NCBI RefSeq assembly: GCF_000255655.1
Contig: NZ_JH636434.1
Location: forward strand, 1,804,075-1,868,074
Origin: Schlesneria paludicola DSM 18645
GTDB taxonomy: Bacteria; Planctomycetota; Planctomycetia; Planctomycetales; Planctomycetaceae
Direction: 5' to 3'
DNA length: 64,000 bases
Numbering within the stretch: position 1 is the first letter of the stretch; each line of letters starts with the position of its first letter. The notes beneath the pieces were generated by a model. The model worked only from the letters and a program-made list of their open reading frames with translations. It made no database searches and was not told the origin of the DNA. The position numbers and the translations under genes were made by a program. Shown here piece after piece: positions 28,312 to 37,081 of the stretch.

Positions 28312-28343
28312 AGAGGTGCCTAAACTTAGTCTTAGGCACCTCT
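28312..28343 (-). terminator. terminator of the membrane cassette
   Basis: A 12-bp stem (AGAGGTGCCTAA 28312-28323, TTAGGCACCTCT 28332-28343), followed on the minus strand by CTTTTTTA, 28 bases after the stop of the second membrane gene. Confidence 0.8.
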
Positions 28344-28370
28344 CTCAAAAACTCGGCATCGGAGACGCCG

Positions 28371-28925
28371 TCATATTTCGCATGTCTTTCGCCCACTGAA
28401 GTGGCTACGGCCAAGGGCAGAGAATTCCGGAAGAATTTGCGTGCCAACGTGCTTGGCCCAGTTCTTTGTCTGCTTTAGTTTATCTGCAATCATCAGGACC
28501 ACGAAAGCACTCTTCACAAACGCGCCAGTCACGCCTTCAAGCAACAAGAATGTCAGAAGCCGTCGTGACGCTGCATCGCGTACTGACTCAATTTCATCAC
28601 GAAACGCACTATTCGGCATTTGGTAAAATAAACTGGGGCCAGTTTTCTTTCCCCGTTTTTCAACCAAGTACGCGAAGAGGAAGAAGTCGACAAAATTTAT
28701 TGCATTCGAAAGCTTGAGCATTCCATTGAGCGTTTCCCGCGTCTCGCGATAAATCGCATCATCAAAGGACCGGTTGTTCTGGACCATATAGTCGAACAGA
28801 CCGTCTCTGATGCGACGAATATCAGATCGGAAATTGTCTCTACGTACAGGTTCAAACCCCCATCGCCAAAGCACGAAGATGAAACCGAGACTTACGACCA
28901 TTTGAGTTAATGATGTATCAATCAT
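28371..28925 (-). CDS. membrane protein, second gene of a two-gene cassette
   Basis: 184 residues. One hydrophobic helix at the N-terminus (residues ~8-24, MVVSLGFIFVLWRW), a weaker one around residues 75-90 and a strong one near 125-150 (LLTFLLLEGVTGAFVKSAFV), separated by a charged helical region. It overlaps the upstream gene by four bases and is followed by a terminator, so the two form an operon. No family recognised. Two small membrane proteins as cargo of a mobile element could be a defence effector pair or a toxin-immunity pair. Confidence 0.6.
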   Translation of the reverse strand: MIDTSLTQMVVSLGFIFVLWRWGFEPVRRDNFRSDIRRIRDGLFDYMVQNNRSFDDAIYRETRETLNGMLKLSNAINFVDFFLFAYLVEKRGKKTGPSLFYQMPNSAFRDEIESVRDAASRRLLTFLLLEGVTGAFVKSAFVVLMIADKLKQTKNWAKHVGTQILPEFSALGRSHFSGRKTCEI

Positions 28926-29317
28926 TCAGATGCCTTTTCCTTTTTCGGGATTTCACCGTTCACGCTCAATCCGCTCGACGAGCGCTTACCGTCGATCTGA
29001 ATCTCTAAACTCTTGATTCGTTCATCCCTCTCTTTGCGTTCCGACAATCTTTTCCTTCGCTCAGTTATTCCATAACCAGCACCAACCGCCCCGGCTCCCC
29101 AAGCGGCCCAAACATGAAGCTTCACGTCTGAAATAAATTTCATCGCATAAAGGACAGATGTCTGCTTTCCCGCAGATGCTTCAATCGGCAAATATACGCC
29201 GAAGTAGCACACGATGAAAATGCAGGCGATTACCGTTCCACAAACCAGAATTTGCTTACGAAATTCGCAGTTCTTCTTCCACTTTTCTGCCTGCCACTCA
29301 AACTCTTTATCAGTCAT
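28922..29317 (-). CDS. two-span membrane protein, first gene of the cassette
   Basis: 131 residues from ATG 29317 (AAAAGG upstream; an upstream start at 29416 is possible). Two hydrophobic segments (residues ~23-42 and ~62-85, the second Ala/Gly-rich) enclose a short external loop, and a highly charged coiled-coil tail follows (RRKRLSERKERDERIKSLEI). Overlap with the next gene (ATGA) implies coupled translation. The layout is reminiscent of small two-span effectors, but no family signature is visible. Confidence 0.6.
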   Translation of the reverse strand: MTDKEFEWQAEKWKKNCEFRKQILVCGTVIACIFIVCYFGVYLPIEASAGKQTSVLYAMKFISDVKLHVWAAWGAGAVGAGYGITERRKRLSERKERDERIKSLEIQIDGKRSSSGLSVNGEIPKKEKASE

Positions 29318-29686
29318 CGCCTTTTGGCGATGGGCCGAATCCTTCCGACTCCTGGTACTACTCACGCGCGCTCCACCCGTTGTACTTCTGGATGCAATGA
29401 TCATCGCAATGTACAAACCGTGTGATTTTTTATCAATCGCGTGTTGTTATCGGACAAGCGTCTCCAGAGAAAGGTTCATCCACCGCTCAGTTTGCAACGA
29501 AAAGCAATGGCCGGCAAGATTTTAAGCTCGGTTTAGCCTGACCGCACAGACGATAGCACGTTTGCTTCGCCGCGCGAGGACCAATCGGCCCCTTCTTTCC
29601 AAACGTTTAGAAGACTCGCGCACAGCAAAAAAGCCCGCAGGCTCACGCCCACGGGTCTCAAGAACCGCCATCCAAGTCGAGCGTCT

Positions 29687-30316
29687 TTAGAGCCCAAGCT
29701 GCCGAAGTCGTTTCGCAACCGCGTCACGATCGCGTTCCCGCTCCTCGTCGATCGCCAACATGCGAAGCCTCACTGCTACCGCATCAGATCCAACCGCAGG
29801 CACGGCAGCACGTATCGGTGGTGATCCAGCTATCGTGGCAGTCGAAGCCGCGTATGCTGGTGTTGTCACCGGGCCAACATCGATTAATAGCGCGATCTCA
29901 TTGACCCATCGCACGATCGAGCTTCCGTCTTCCTCCCACTGGTCATCGCCCATTACGAACTGGAAGCTGCTGCCAGACACGTCACGGCGTTCAAGAAGTT
30001 CGACCAAGCCAGGCGGAAACGGGTACTGCGGCAGATCGCAGGAATACTTCAGTCCGACGCTATCGACAGACAGTCTGCACGTTCCCGATGACACTCTGCC
30101 AAGCGGATAGTCTGCGTCGTGATTCCAGCAACAAATGGTGTCTTGCCGTTCTCGCAAAGCCTTATCGAACGCGCCAGGTCGGATGCGCTCAACGATTCCA
30201 CGATTAAGCTGGTACTGTGTGCCGGGGATGCCAGGCTTGTAAAAAACGGCTGCATATCCGGTCAGCACTTTTCCGCCGCCTGATCGCCGTTCGATAGTTA
30301 CGGCAGTCGGCAACAC
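29687..30316 (-). CDS. HK97-type prohead serine protease
   Basis: 209 residues, normal for caudovirus prohead protease (peptidase U35). Conserved features are GYAAVF near residue 20, GAFDKAL, the catalytic His66 in WNHDADYPLGRV and Ser116/117 in DVSGSSFQF. In phages it processes the scaffold and major capsid protein. No portal or major capsid gene is found in this element, which suggests that the protease acts on a helper phage procapsid or is a remnant. It ends the long minus-strand gene run that starts at 33,432. Confidence 0.88.
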   Translation of the reverse strand: MLPTAVTIERRSGGGKVLTGYAAVFYKPGIPGTQYQLNRGIVERIRPGAFDKALRERQDTICCWNHDADYPLGRVSSGTCRLSVDSVGLKYSCDLPQYPFPPGLVELLERRDVSGSSFQFVMGDDQWEEDGSSIVRWVNEIALLIDVGPVTTPAYAASTATIAGSPPIRAAVPAVGSDAVAVRLRMLAIDEERERDRDAVAKRLRQLGL

Positions 30317-30409
30317 GGGTGCCGATCTTCGCTCTAATCCTATGATTCAATCCTTCAAGAGAATGCCCCGCTGTCACCAGCGGAGCAGATACCATCGTCG
30401 TCAGCTAGG

Positions 30410-30676
30410 TCACTCGTCTTCCGAGTCGTGTAAATCCATCTGTGCCCGCGTGACAACATCGCCGGATCGTTTGGCTTCACCGAGTTCGATCTCAAGAAGC
30501 TTGAGCCTCACACGATTTGGCTCAGCCGGCTTCGACCGCAGTTCCGCAATTTCAGTCTCAAGCTTTTTAATCTTCCGCTTCTGAATGCGGCTTGCGTCAA
30601 CAAGAACCTTGTTGACGAATCGCTCGCCGCTCGCTGATTCCACTGCCATGCGTTTTCCCAAATGTGTTTGACTCAT
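30410..30676 (-). CDS. small coiled-coil protein
   Basis: 88 residues dominated by one charged coiled coil (RIQKRKIKKLETEIAELRSK). It overlaps the upstream gene by four bases. Its position before the prohead protease in the packaging/morphogenesis run suggests a scaffold-like or accessory role, but this is only positional. Confidence 0.5.
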   Translation of the reverse strand: MSQTHLGKRMAVESASGERFVNKVLVDASRIQKRKIKKLETEIAELRSKPAEPNRVRLKLLEIELGEAKRSGDVVTRAQMDLHDSEDE

Positions 30677-31173
30677 CGAACTTCAATCCCAAGCGGCGCG
30701 CCCAGCCGGTAAAGGTGCTTTGCAATTGCAGACCGTCGCAAAAGCACAGTGCCGAGCTGTTCACGAAGCTCCATTTCTTCGCGAGCCAGCTCGGTCAGCC
30801 ACGGTCGACAGGTCTCAACAACGGCATCCCACCCCTTGGCCTGCTGCGTCTGCCGGTCGCGGGCAATCAGATCCATCGTCACGGACGCGGCTCGAAACTT
30901 GTCCGAGGCGTAAACCTGACACCGCCGAATGGTCGCCAGATTCTGAGCACGCGTTTCTGAGTTCGCGAATCTCAATTCTTGCTGTTCCAAGGCAGAAAGC
31001 CGATTCAACTCGGCCTGTGCGGCAACTTGATCTCGCTGGGCGTCAGCATCGCGTTTTTGCCAGTCGGCTTCACGGTCGAGCGCTGGACTGCGGACGCTCT
31101 TCAACCGGTCGAGCAATTCGGCCGGAAGAACGGACGGCTCAAGAGCCGTCCGTTTTCGATTTGTTCCGCTCAT
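30673..31173 (-). CDS. coiled-coil protein, paralogue of the gene at 31817-32308
   Basis: 166 residues, mainly helical and rich in Arg/Gln/Glu. It shares a common layout with the 31817-32308 product: LLDRLKSVRSPALDREA here against LLDKLRSVRSPIAEREA there, a similar central coiled coil and a similar end (RLGAPLGIEVR against KLGCPAVIAIR). So the element carries a duplicated gene. Junctions with both neighbours are tight (one base and four bases). No outside family is recognised. Confidence 0.6.
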   Translation of the reverse strand: MSGTNRKRTALEPSVLPAELLDRLKSVRSPALDREADWQKRDADAQRDQVAAQAELNRLSALEQQELRFANSETRAQNLATIRRCQVYASDKFRAASVTMDLIARDRQTQQAKGWDAVVETCRPWLTELAREEMELREQLGTVLLRRSAIAKHLYRLGAPLGIEVR

Positions 31174-31757
31174 TAGCGGTCAAGCTCATTAGCCAAGCTC
31201 GTCAATCGATCATGCAAGTTGTCGGAGCCGAAGCCCATCCGCTCAAACGACACAAACCCGTGGCTTGCGGCACCGGCATTTTGAAGCCGCCACTGGAGAT
31301 TTCGATCATCGTCGAAGCAGCACACCATTTCGCGGATCGCGTCTCGCAGCCGTTGCTCGATCTCTTGGCGATAGGGCCGCACGCTCGCGATCACTGCTTC
31401 ACGCGCTCGGTTCACGACCGAGGAAGCAAGATCTCGCTCCATGCGTTCAATCGCAGATTCACCAACGCTGATGAATCCAGCATTGTCGCGGAACTCAGAG
31501 AGCAACCCAGAAATCTCAGTGACACGCTGACACGAAGGATCGTCGTCATCAAACAGGGCTTTTTCACGGGCCGCATCAAGTGCCGCCTGCGTAGCACCTA
31601 GCTTTAGCAGTTCGGCATTCCGCTGCCGGTAGCCATCAACTCGAGACTGCAAAGTCTTCAGCCGTTCAGCCGCATCACAAACCAATGGATGCTTGTCGAC
31701 ATGCTGAATCGCCAACCCGCCCGAAACCAATTCCGTCAAATCAATTCCCTCACACAA
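31173..31757 (-). CDS. helical protein of the morphogenesis run
   Basis: 194 residues, predicted almost wholly helical and highly charged, with heptad-like stretches (KTLQSRVDGYRQRNAELLKL). Its stop shares a base with the start of the next gene. It lies between the two paralogous coiled-coil genes. No known motif; possibly structural. Confidence 0.5.
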   Translation of the reverse strand: MCEGIDLTELVSGGLAIQHVDKHPLVCDAAERLKTLQSRVDGYRQRNAELLKLGATQAALDAAREKALFDDDDPSCQRVTEISGLLSEFRDNAGFISVGESAIERMERDLASSVVNRAREAVIASVRPYRQEIEQRLRDAIREMVCCFDDDRNLQWRLQNAGAASHGFVSFERMGFGSDNLHDRLTSLANELDR

Positions 31758-31816
31758 AACTCATTCAAACACGACGCGCACACCATGCACACGCCACCAA
31801 GCAAAAAAACGATCAG

Positions 31817-32308
31817 CTACCGGATCGCGATCACGGCAGGGCATCCCAGCTTTCTGAGGTGATCAGCGATCGAGTACCGAATCCGCCGAGCATTGCCGAG
31901 AGACACTAAGGCTACACGCTCGGCTTCGGCAGCCTGATCGAGCTCAATCCGAAACTGCTCCACAACCTCTGTCCATGCGTCAATCGGAACGCCGATAGAT
32001 CGATCGCGAGCCACAGAATCGATCTTTAGTTCGGCGAGTCGCAACAACTCCTGTTGCTGCCGCATCCGATCGTCGAGCGTTTTCAGGTCAGCGCCAGGAT
32101 CTCTCTGGATGTGGCGTATCCGTTCTTGTCTGGTCAGTTCCGCCAGTTCGACCAGTCGAGCCCGAGCACAGTCCGCATCATGTTTCGCGTCGGCCTCGAT
32201 TCGCTGCAATCGGGCCTCGCGCTCTGCGATCGGAGACCGGACCGAGCGCAACTTGTCCAAAAGCCCGTGCGGCAACTGAAAGTCAGATGCCGTTTCACTC
32301 ACTGCCAT
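31817..32308 (-). CDS. coiled-coil protein, paralogue of the gene at 30673-31173
   Basis: 163 residues from ATG 32308; starts at 32332 or 32401 are also possible. Residues 12-28 (LLDKLRSVRSPIAEREA) and the C-terminal tail match the paralogue 600 bases downstream. It is Arg/Glu/Asp-rich, with a long central helix. Two diverged copies in one compact element suggest a heteromeric structural or regulatory complex. Function unknown. Confidence 0.55.
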   Translation of the reverse strand: MAVSETASDFQLPHGLLDKLRSVRSPIAEREARLQRIEADAKHDADCARARLVELAELTRQERIRHIQRDPGADLKTLDDRMRQQQELLRLAELKIDSVARDRSIGVPIDAWTEVVEQFRIELDQAAEAERVALVSLGNARRIRYSIADHLRKLGCPAVIAIR

Positions 32309-32391
32309 CGCCAAAAAACAAACCTCCATTCGAATTAAAAACAAGGCCCGACTCACATCGAGTCGGGCACATTCACGCCGCAAACCATCAA

Positions 32392-32562
32392 TCAGCTCCA
32401 AGGCATCGCTGAGTAGTCAACGCGGTTTCCAAATGGTCGATAGCAAAACCGCCAAAGGTCGGTATCTGAAAATGCGGTTCCGTCGAGCTTCAACTGATTC
32501 CCAGATCCATCGAACGGAACCGGTTGAGAAGGATCGTTCTCCAGCAAGATCCAACTCGACAC
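32392..32562 (-). CDS. possible 56-residue protein
   Basis: A frame from GTG 32562 to TGA 32392 whose translation is protein-like (NDPSQPVPFDGSGNQLKL, then WRFCYRPFGNRVDY). It fills an otherwise empty gap between the P27-type terminase pair and the coiled-coil genes, in the same orientation. There is no ribosome binding site, so it may be a remnant of a larger gene. Confidence 0.25.
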   Translation of the reverse strand: MSSWILLENDPSQPVPFDGSGNQLKLDGTAFSDTDLWRFCYRPFGNRVDYSAMPWS

Positions 32563-32687
32563 AAGACGTGATTGTTATTCGAAAAAACCTCTTAAGGGTG
32601 AATTGATGAAATGTTGAAAGCCCGCGAAGGCTTGGGGTTGGTAAGGGCTAAATTTTCATCGACTCCGATTCTGGTGGATTAGGGCTA

Positions 32688-33059
32688 CTATTCATCTGCC
32701 TGCCTCTCGATTGTCGACCCGAAGTCCCACCGCTTGATCGCGGTCAGCAGCGCTTGCTCAAAGTCGTCGCCGAGGATGTCAGGGCAATCGTGAAGTGCCG
32801 ACTTCAGGATCTCGCGTTTATCCGCTTGGACAGCGTCGAAAATCGTGATCGCAATACGCTCAGTCGCAAGGATCATTAGCGCCGATCGGGTTTGCTCCCG
32901 ACAGTCGGCAAATCCCTGCGCGTCGCTCGGACCAGTCACCATCAGCGGGTACTGAGCCCGTGATTTGCATGCCCGTGATTTCTTCGGTGGCTTGTTCGCC
33001 GAAACTCGCTTCATCATGTCCTCTGTAAAATCAGCCTCGTTTGAACTGCTCCAACTCAT
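32688..33059 (-). CDS. hypothetical protein next to the small terminase
   Basis: 123 residues; a start at ATG 33017 would remove a 29-base overlap with the upstream terminase gene. A basic N-terminus (MKRVSANKPPKKSRACKSRA) precedes a helical domain. It occupies the slot where a large terminase would normally follow but is far too short and has no Walker motif. Unknown function. Confidence 0.5.
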   Translation of the reverse strand: MSWSSSNEADFTEDMMKRVSANKPPKKSRACKSRAQYPLMVTGPSDAQGFADCREQTRSALMILATERIAITIFDAVQADKREILKSALHDCPDILGDDFEQALLTAIKRWDFGSTIERQADE

Positions 33060-33432
33060 CTGTTCGTTCAGGGTCTTCGTCAGAGCCAGCTACAATACGA
33101 AACCGTTCCCTCGCGTTCGGCGTTAGCCCGAGTTCACGGGCAAAGCGTGTCGCCGACAACATCAGCTTGTCACAATCGCGTACGCAGCCTTCATCGCGTG
33201 CCATGTCGATCATGTTCCACGACAGGACGAAAGCTTCGACCGCCTTAAGATCACCGCGTGAGAGCTGATTTCGATCGATCAGGATCTGACATGTTTCTTG
33301 CCACAGCTCTACGGAGCTGTCACGGCACCAGTCTGGCGGGTCTGGGACGATCTCCAGAAGGTCAGGCGGGGGTGGTTGAACCGCTGCCAGTGATGCCACG
33401 GCAGTTGGCTGGGGCTTAGGCCCAGACTTCAT
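33031..33432 (-). CDS. P27-family phage terminase small subunit
   Basis: 133 residues, the usual length. A Pro-rich N-terminus precedes WQETCQILIDRNQLSRGDLKA (W...L...L...D) and the tail RFARELGLTPNARERF, the pattern of P27-type TerS proteins (L..ELGLTP.AR.R). TerS recognises the packaging site. Satellites often carry their own TerS to redirect helper-phage packaging, and no large subunit is encoded here, which fits that model. It is the first gene of the minus-strand run downstream of the iteron region. Confidence 0.75.
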   Translation of the reverse strand: MKSGPKPQPTAVASLAAVQPPPPDLLEIVPDPPDWCRDSSVELWQETCQILIDRNQLSRGDLKAVEAFVLSWNMIDMARDEGCVRDCDKLMLSATRFARELGLTPNARERFRIVAGSDEDPERTDELEQFKRG

Positions 33433-33920
33433 TTTTCGCTATCTCCTCGAAATATCGTGATGCAACTATTCGCAAAAAAGCCGAGCGGGATGGTTTGGGA
33501 ACTCGCGGAGGGCCACAAAATGACCCCCTGGTCGGTTTTCGACCACCCTCCCGCCCCTGCCGGTCGGCGCTGGCAGGTCAGTTCGGCGCTGATGCTGGCC
33601 TGAACTCACCGCACCAACCATCGCCAGTCATCACCGGAAAAACCCACCAGCCCGGATGGTGATCTGTCATCCCTGCAAAGTCTTCGTCAGGCTCTTGCTG
33701 AGGCGACGGCGGATACCGCCTGCAGTGGTGCGTGCCCTTCAGTTCGTCGAGTGATCTGGCAAAGCGGCAGTTGCTGCACTGCTCGGCCTGGGTGTCAGTC
33801 GTGGTGATCGCTGTTCCTTTCGAATGTGTGGTGAACCGAGTCCAATTGGTGGCATTCCCGCGAGCCAGTGGTGTGCCGTCAACGTGCCCTAACGGAACAC
33901 AAAACGCCTAGTAAACGGAC

Positions 33921-34319
33921 TCCGACAAAGTAGTCCGACAAACCCCAGTTGTCGGACTAGAAGGAGCACTCCGACAAACCCCATTTCAGGTAGTCGGACT
34001 TGTCGGACTACTCATGTTAATAATACAACTATTCACTTTTGCCACAAAACGCGATTTGCGGCCATTCAATGTTCCGCACGGCAGATCCATCATCCCGGCA
34101 GGGAAACGCCTCGTATGGCGTAATTTTCGCGTTCAGGAATGTATTCGCGTTTTTGATCGTGGTTTCACCACCAATCACTTCCCCTGAACTACCCCGACTG
34201 GCCGTGGTTTTGGACTCCGACAGACAATGCCCCCTCCTACGGAGGGGGGCATTTGTCGGAGTCCTCAAAACCTAGGTCCGACAACTCCGACAACTATGCG
34301 TTTTGTCGGAGTTGTCGGA
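33921..34319. repeat. iteron-rich candidate replication origin
   Basis: The octamer TCCGACAA or its complement TTGTCGGA occurs at 33921, 33934, 33949, 33970 and 34000 (cluster 1) and at 34253, 34277, 34286, 34303 and 34312 (cluster 2), with one-mismatch forms at 33992 and 34216. The two clusters flank ~200 bases that include the AT-rich stretch 34010-34040 and precede a G/C hairpin at 34229-34250. The primase-helicase gene ends inside cluster 2. Direct and inverted octamers next to a replication gene are typical of iteron origins and of P4/PICI-type satellite origins. The rest of 33433-33920 shows no gene. Confidence 0.65.
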
Positions 34320-36399
34320 GTCGTTCAAGCACACCGATTCCGGCGCTCGTAATCTGGAATCCATCGTAGGGCGTTTTCCGAACTTTCTGGACCATGCACT
34401 TGGTGATTTGTTCATCGCGAAGCATCGCGGCCAAGATCGTATTGGTAACTCTATTGTTCAAGCCAGCGGATTCAGAGATCAAGCTTTTCGTTTCGCCGCA
34501 TGGCAGAGATTCTAGGATTTCCAAAACCTTCAGTTGGTTTGCTTGGTCCGTCGACATCGCTTTAGGATGAAGCAATCCACTCAGATCAACCTGCTTTCGC
34601 TCTCGCCTTGGGTTCTCAACCCGCAGGGCTTTCGGATCAAGATCGTCGGCAGGCTCCCATACGGGAAATTTCCAACGCAGGCAAAATGGTTCTATCGGAG
34701 CCCACGATCTGACAGCCGCTTCGACAACGACCGCCCCGTCCTGTTCATGTTGACGCATTGCCAGATGGCAGTCTGGAGCCCTGGCTTGCGCCCCTGCACC
34801 TGCCCCCATGTCAGTCACCGACTTACCCGATTGGTTCCCCTTCGAGCTGTGATGAATGCATACAAAGGCGCATCCAAGCTTCGATGCAACGGAGTCCAGC
34901 AGATTGTAAAGTCGAGACACGTCGCCGTTCGAATTTTCGTCCGATCCAGTCGGCTGGAAGCGATACCACGCATCCAAAATGATCAGCGAAAAGGTTCCAG
35001 CCTCCAACCCAATCAGTTGCGTTGCCAACTGATTCATATCCAGCAGCCCACCGCGAAGGTTCGCGATAAAAAGCCGGTCACTGTAGTCCGCCGATGGGAT
35101 CTCCATCGCAGACGCAATCACCGGAAGTCGATGCGATGACGTCTCGGGGTGCAATTCATTGTCCACGATCAATACATTACCGCGTGTTGGCCAAAATCGA
35201 CCGAGCCACTTGTGCCCCGCGACAACCGACAGCGCAAGCCCCATTGAAAGCCAGGACTTCCCCATCTTTGGCGCGGCGATGATGTTCATCGTCTCACCGC
35301 GACGGATCAGCCCTTCCAGAATCGGTGACCGCAAGGCGGGAAAGTCTCGGATGAGATCCCCCGCTTTGCGGATTACGATTGGACTGGCTGATTGCGGCTT
35401 GTCGACAACGCTCGACAATGGCTGCGATCCCCCACCCATGATCCGCGACAGATCAACGTCAGGATACCGATCCCCCACTGGCTCACGCGGTCGATCTGGC
35501 ATAGGTGCCGGATTCGACTTCAACGCCGAATCGATCTTGTGCCGTAGCTCGGTGTCCGACCAAGGTGGTTCACATCGCAGATTCCATTCGGCCAACAGGT
35601 CGAACATCGCATCAGCCGATAGGCCGAACCCGGCAAGCTTCATCGTCGTGACGAACGTGTGATTGTGTCCACCGGAGCCAGACACAGCGCCCGGCACGTT
35701 CGCGAGATAACCCTTCGCCCGCCGCAAGCCAGCCTCATGATCACCGGTTACAGGGCTCGATTCCTTTCGAGGTGTCGGTTCCGGTGCCGGTTGCTCAGGC
35801 TTCCAACCCTCCAGCATCCGCGCCAGTGAGTTAACCGCGTTCGGTCGATCCTTCACGTCGTCTGGAGTTCCATACAGACGCTGGCCAGTGACCGTGAAAA
35901 ACCTGCCCGAATCATAAGCCTCGACCTCACCGCCTTCCGGTCGACGATGCTTCTTGCGAAACCCCTCAGGCAGCACGCCACGAACGAACAGTTTGACACC
36001 CGTACCGGATGGACTCACTTCTGCGTAGGTTTTAAAGCACTCGACGATGTCTTGAGCCCAGCCAGCAAGATCGCCAGACACTGGCTCGCGGCAATCATCC
36101 AAATCGATACCGATCAGACCGTCACCATTAAACACGAACCCGATTCCCAAGCCGTTTATCAATGATGATGCAGCGGCAGTCGGGAAGTCAGACCATGACG
36201 CCGGATCAGTCGATGACGCGTTTACGCTTGGGCTGGCAGCACGTTTGGGAATCTTCGTCCACCGATCCCCATTTCGCTCCCATCTCCAGCAGACCCAGCG
36301 AGCCAGGTTAGTCATGTCACCGGGGATTGCCGCTGAGTCGATGATATGATCAGGTGGACGATCCGCTGACAAAACAGCGGTTCGAAGTGTGTCCGCCAC
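34294..36399 (-). CDS. primase-polymerase/RepA-type helicase replication protein
   Basis: 701 residues. The N-terminal bifunctional primase-polymerase domain has GIGFVFNGDGLIGIDLDD (85-102) and the ribose-binding-like GVKLFVRG. A middle primase-C-terminal-like helical domain (~225-295) leads to a RepA-type hexameric helicase core with Walker A (AAPKMGKSWL, 375-384), Walker B (LIILDAWYR) and the HHSSKG sensor. A winged-helix tail (~620-690) may read the iterons that overlap the 3' end of the gene. This is the replication initiator expected of a self-replicating phage satellite or integrative plasmid. Confidence 0.85.
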   Translation of the reverse strand: MADTLRTAVLSADRPPDHIIDSAAIPGDMTNLARWVCWRWERNGDRWTKIPKRAASPSVNASSTDPASWSDFPTAAASSLINGLGIGFVFNGDGLIGIDLDDCREPVSGDLAGWAQDIVECFKTYAEVSPSGTGVKLFVRGVLPEGFRKKHRRPEGGEVEAYDSGRFFTVTGQRLYGTPDDVKDRPNAVNSLARMLEGWKPEQPAPEPTPRKESSPVTGDHEAGLRRAKGYLANVPGAVSGSGGHNHTFVTTMKLAGFGLSADAMFDLLAEWNLRCEPPWSDTELRHKIDSALKSNPAPMPDRPREPVGDRYPDVDLSRIMGGGSQPLSSVVDKPQSASPIVIRKAGDLIRDFPALRSPILEGLIRRGETMNIIAAPKMGKSWLSMGLALSVVAGHKWLGRFWPTRGNVLIVDNELHPETSSHRLPVIASAMEIPSADYSDRLFIANLRGGLLDMNQLATQLIGLEAGTFSLIILDAWYRFQPTGSDENSNGDVSRLYNLLDSVASKLGCAFVCIHHSSKGNQSGKSVTDMGAGAGAQARAPDCHLAMRQHEQDGAVVVEAAVRSWAPIEPFCLRWKFPVWEPADDLDPKALRVENPRRERKQVDLSGLLHPKAMSTDQANQLKVLEILESLPCGETKSLISESAGLNNRVTNTILAAMLRDEQITKCMVQKVRKTPYDGFQITSAGIGVLERLRQLRQNA

Positions 36400-36452
36400 G
36401 CCTACTGATTGCTACCAATTGTCATTTATTGAAGGCTCCAAACGTTTCAAAT

Positions 36453-36707
36453 TCAGAAATATTGCTTCGTGGTCACAACCGCCCGCCTGCGACGTTCGGG
36501 GGTGGCTGCCTTCGGTAGCGTCGATCTGGCCCGCTCGAAATCGTCGAGCGATTCTTGCGTGATCCGCCATCGCGGCTTACTGCCGTTTCTCTTGGTTGCG
36601 ATGTTGATCGCGACCAATTCACAAGTTGCGATCAAGCCAAGAACCTTGTCGACTTTGCAGCCCCATCGCTCTGCGATGGCTGCGGGTGAATGCGTTGCGA
36701 TTAGCAA
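36453..36707 (-). CDS. excisionase-like helix-turn-helix protein
   Basis: 84 residues. SPAAIAERWGCKVDKVLGLI is a MerR/excisionase-type HTH and the wing ends WRITQESLDDFERAR, as in helix-turn-helix domain 17 proteins that read DNA at attachment sites. It overlaps the upstream small gene by seven bases and lies just before the replication gene. Likely roles are Xis or a transcription switch for the element. Confidence 0.7.
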   Translation of the reverse strand: MLIATHSPAAIAERWGCKVDKVLGLIATCELVAINIATKRNGSKPRWRITQESLDDFERARSTLPKAATPERRRRAVVTTKQYF

Positions 36708-36928
36708 CCAACTTGCCCTGGTCGAAGCCAGCCGATTTTTCGCAGCTCTTCGGCCACAGTCTCAATCGATGAATCGTCAATTGTTCGGTAGACTCCGATT
36801 CGCTGGATAGATACCAGCCCCCGCGAATCCAGATCGTCCACAACTCGTCGCATTTTCCACAGCGGAACTGGCTCCGCTTGGTGCCGTCTGCCGATTGCGA
36901 CGGCAACTTCTGCAATGGTCAGGCTCAA
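36701..36928 (-). CDS. small winged-helix regulator
   Basis: 75 residues with a helix-turn-helix (TIAEVAVAIGRRHQAEPVPL) and a following wing-like segment (SRGLVSIQRIGVYRTI). Translationally coupled to the excisionase-like gene. Probably a regulator of the early operon. Confidence 0.55.
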   Translation of the reverse strand: MSLTIAEVAVAIGRRHQAEPVPLWKMRRVVDDLDSRGLVSIQRIGVYRTIDDSSIETVAEELRKIGWLRPGQVGC

Positions 36929-37081
36929 CTGTTCTCCTTTCGTTTGCGTGTCAGTGACGTGACTACGGCGGTATCCTAGCGTCCGTTTTTCGATTTGAAA
37001 TAGTCTTCTGACGCGTTCGGTACGGCTTCAGTACATGCCGTACTTAGTCAGTATTTGATCAGTACCAATCGAGCCGAATCG

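Noticed and set aside
28371..29317. SLATT-domain CBASS-type effector pair
   Set aside because: Two-span topology alone is not enough; no signature of SLATT or a nearby nucleotidyltransferase partner was found.
33921..34319. CRISPR array or transposon ends
   Set aside because: The octamers occur in both orientations at uneven distances, without constant spacers or a transposase; an iteron origin explains them better.
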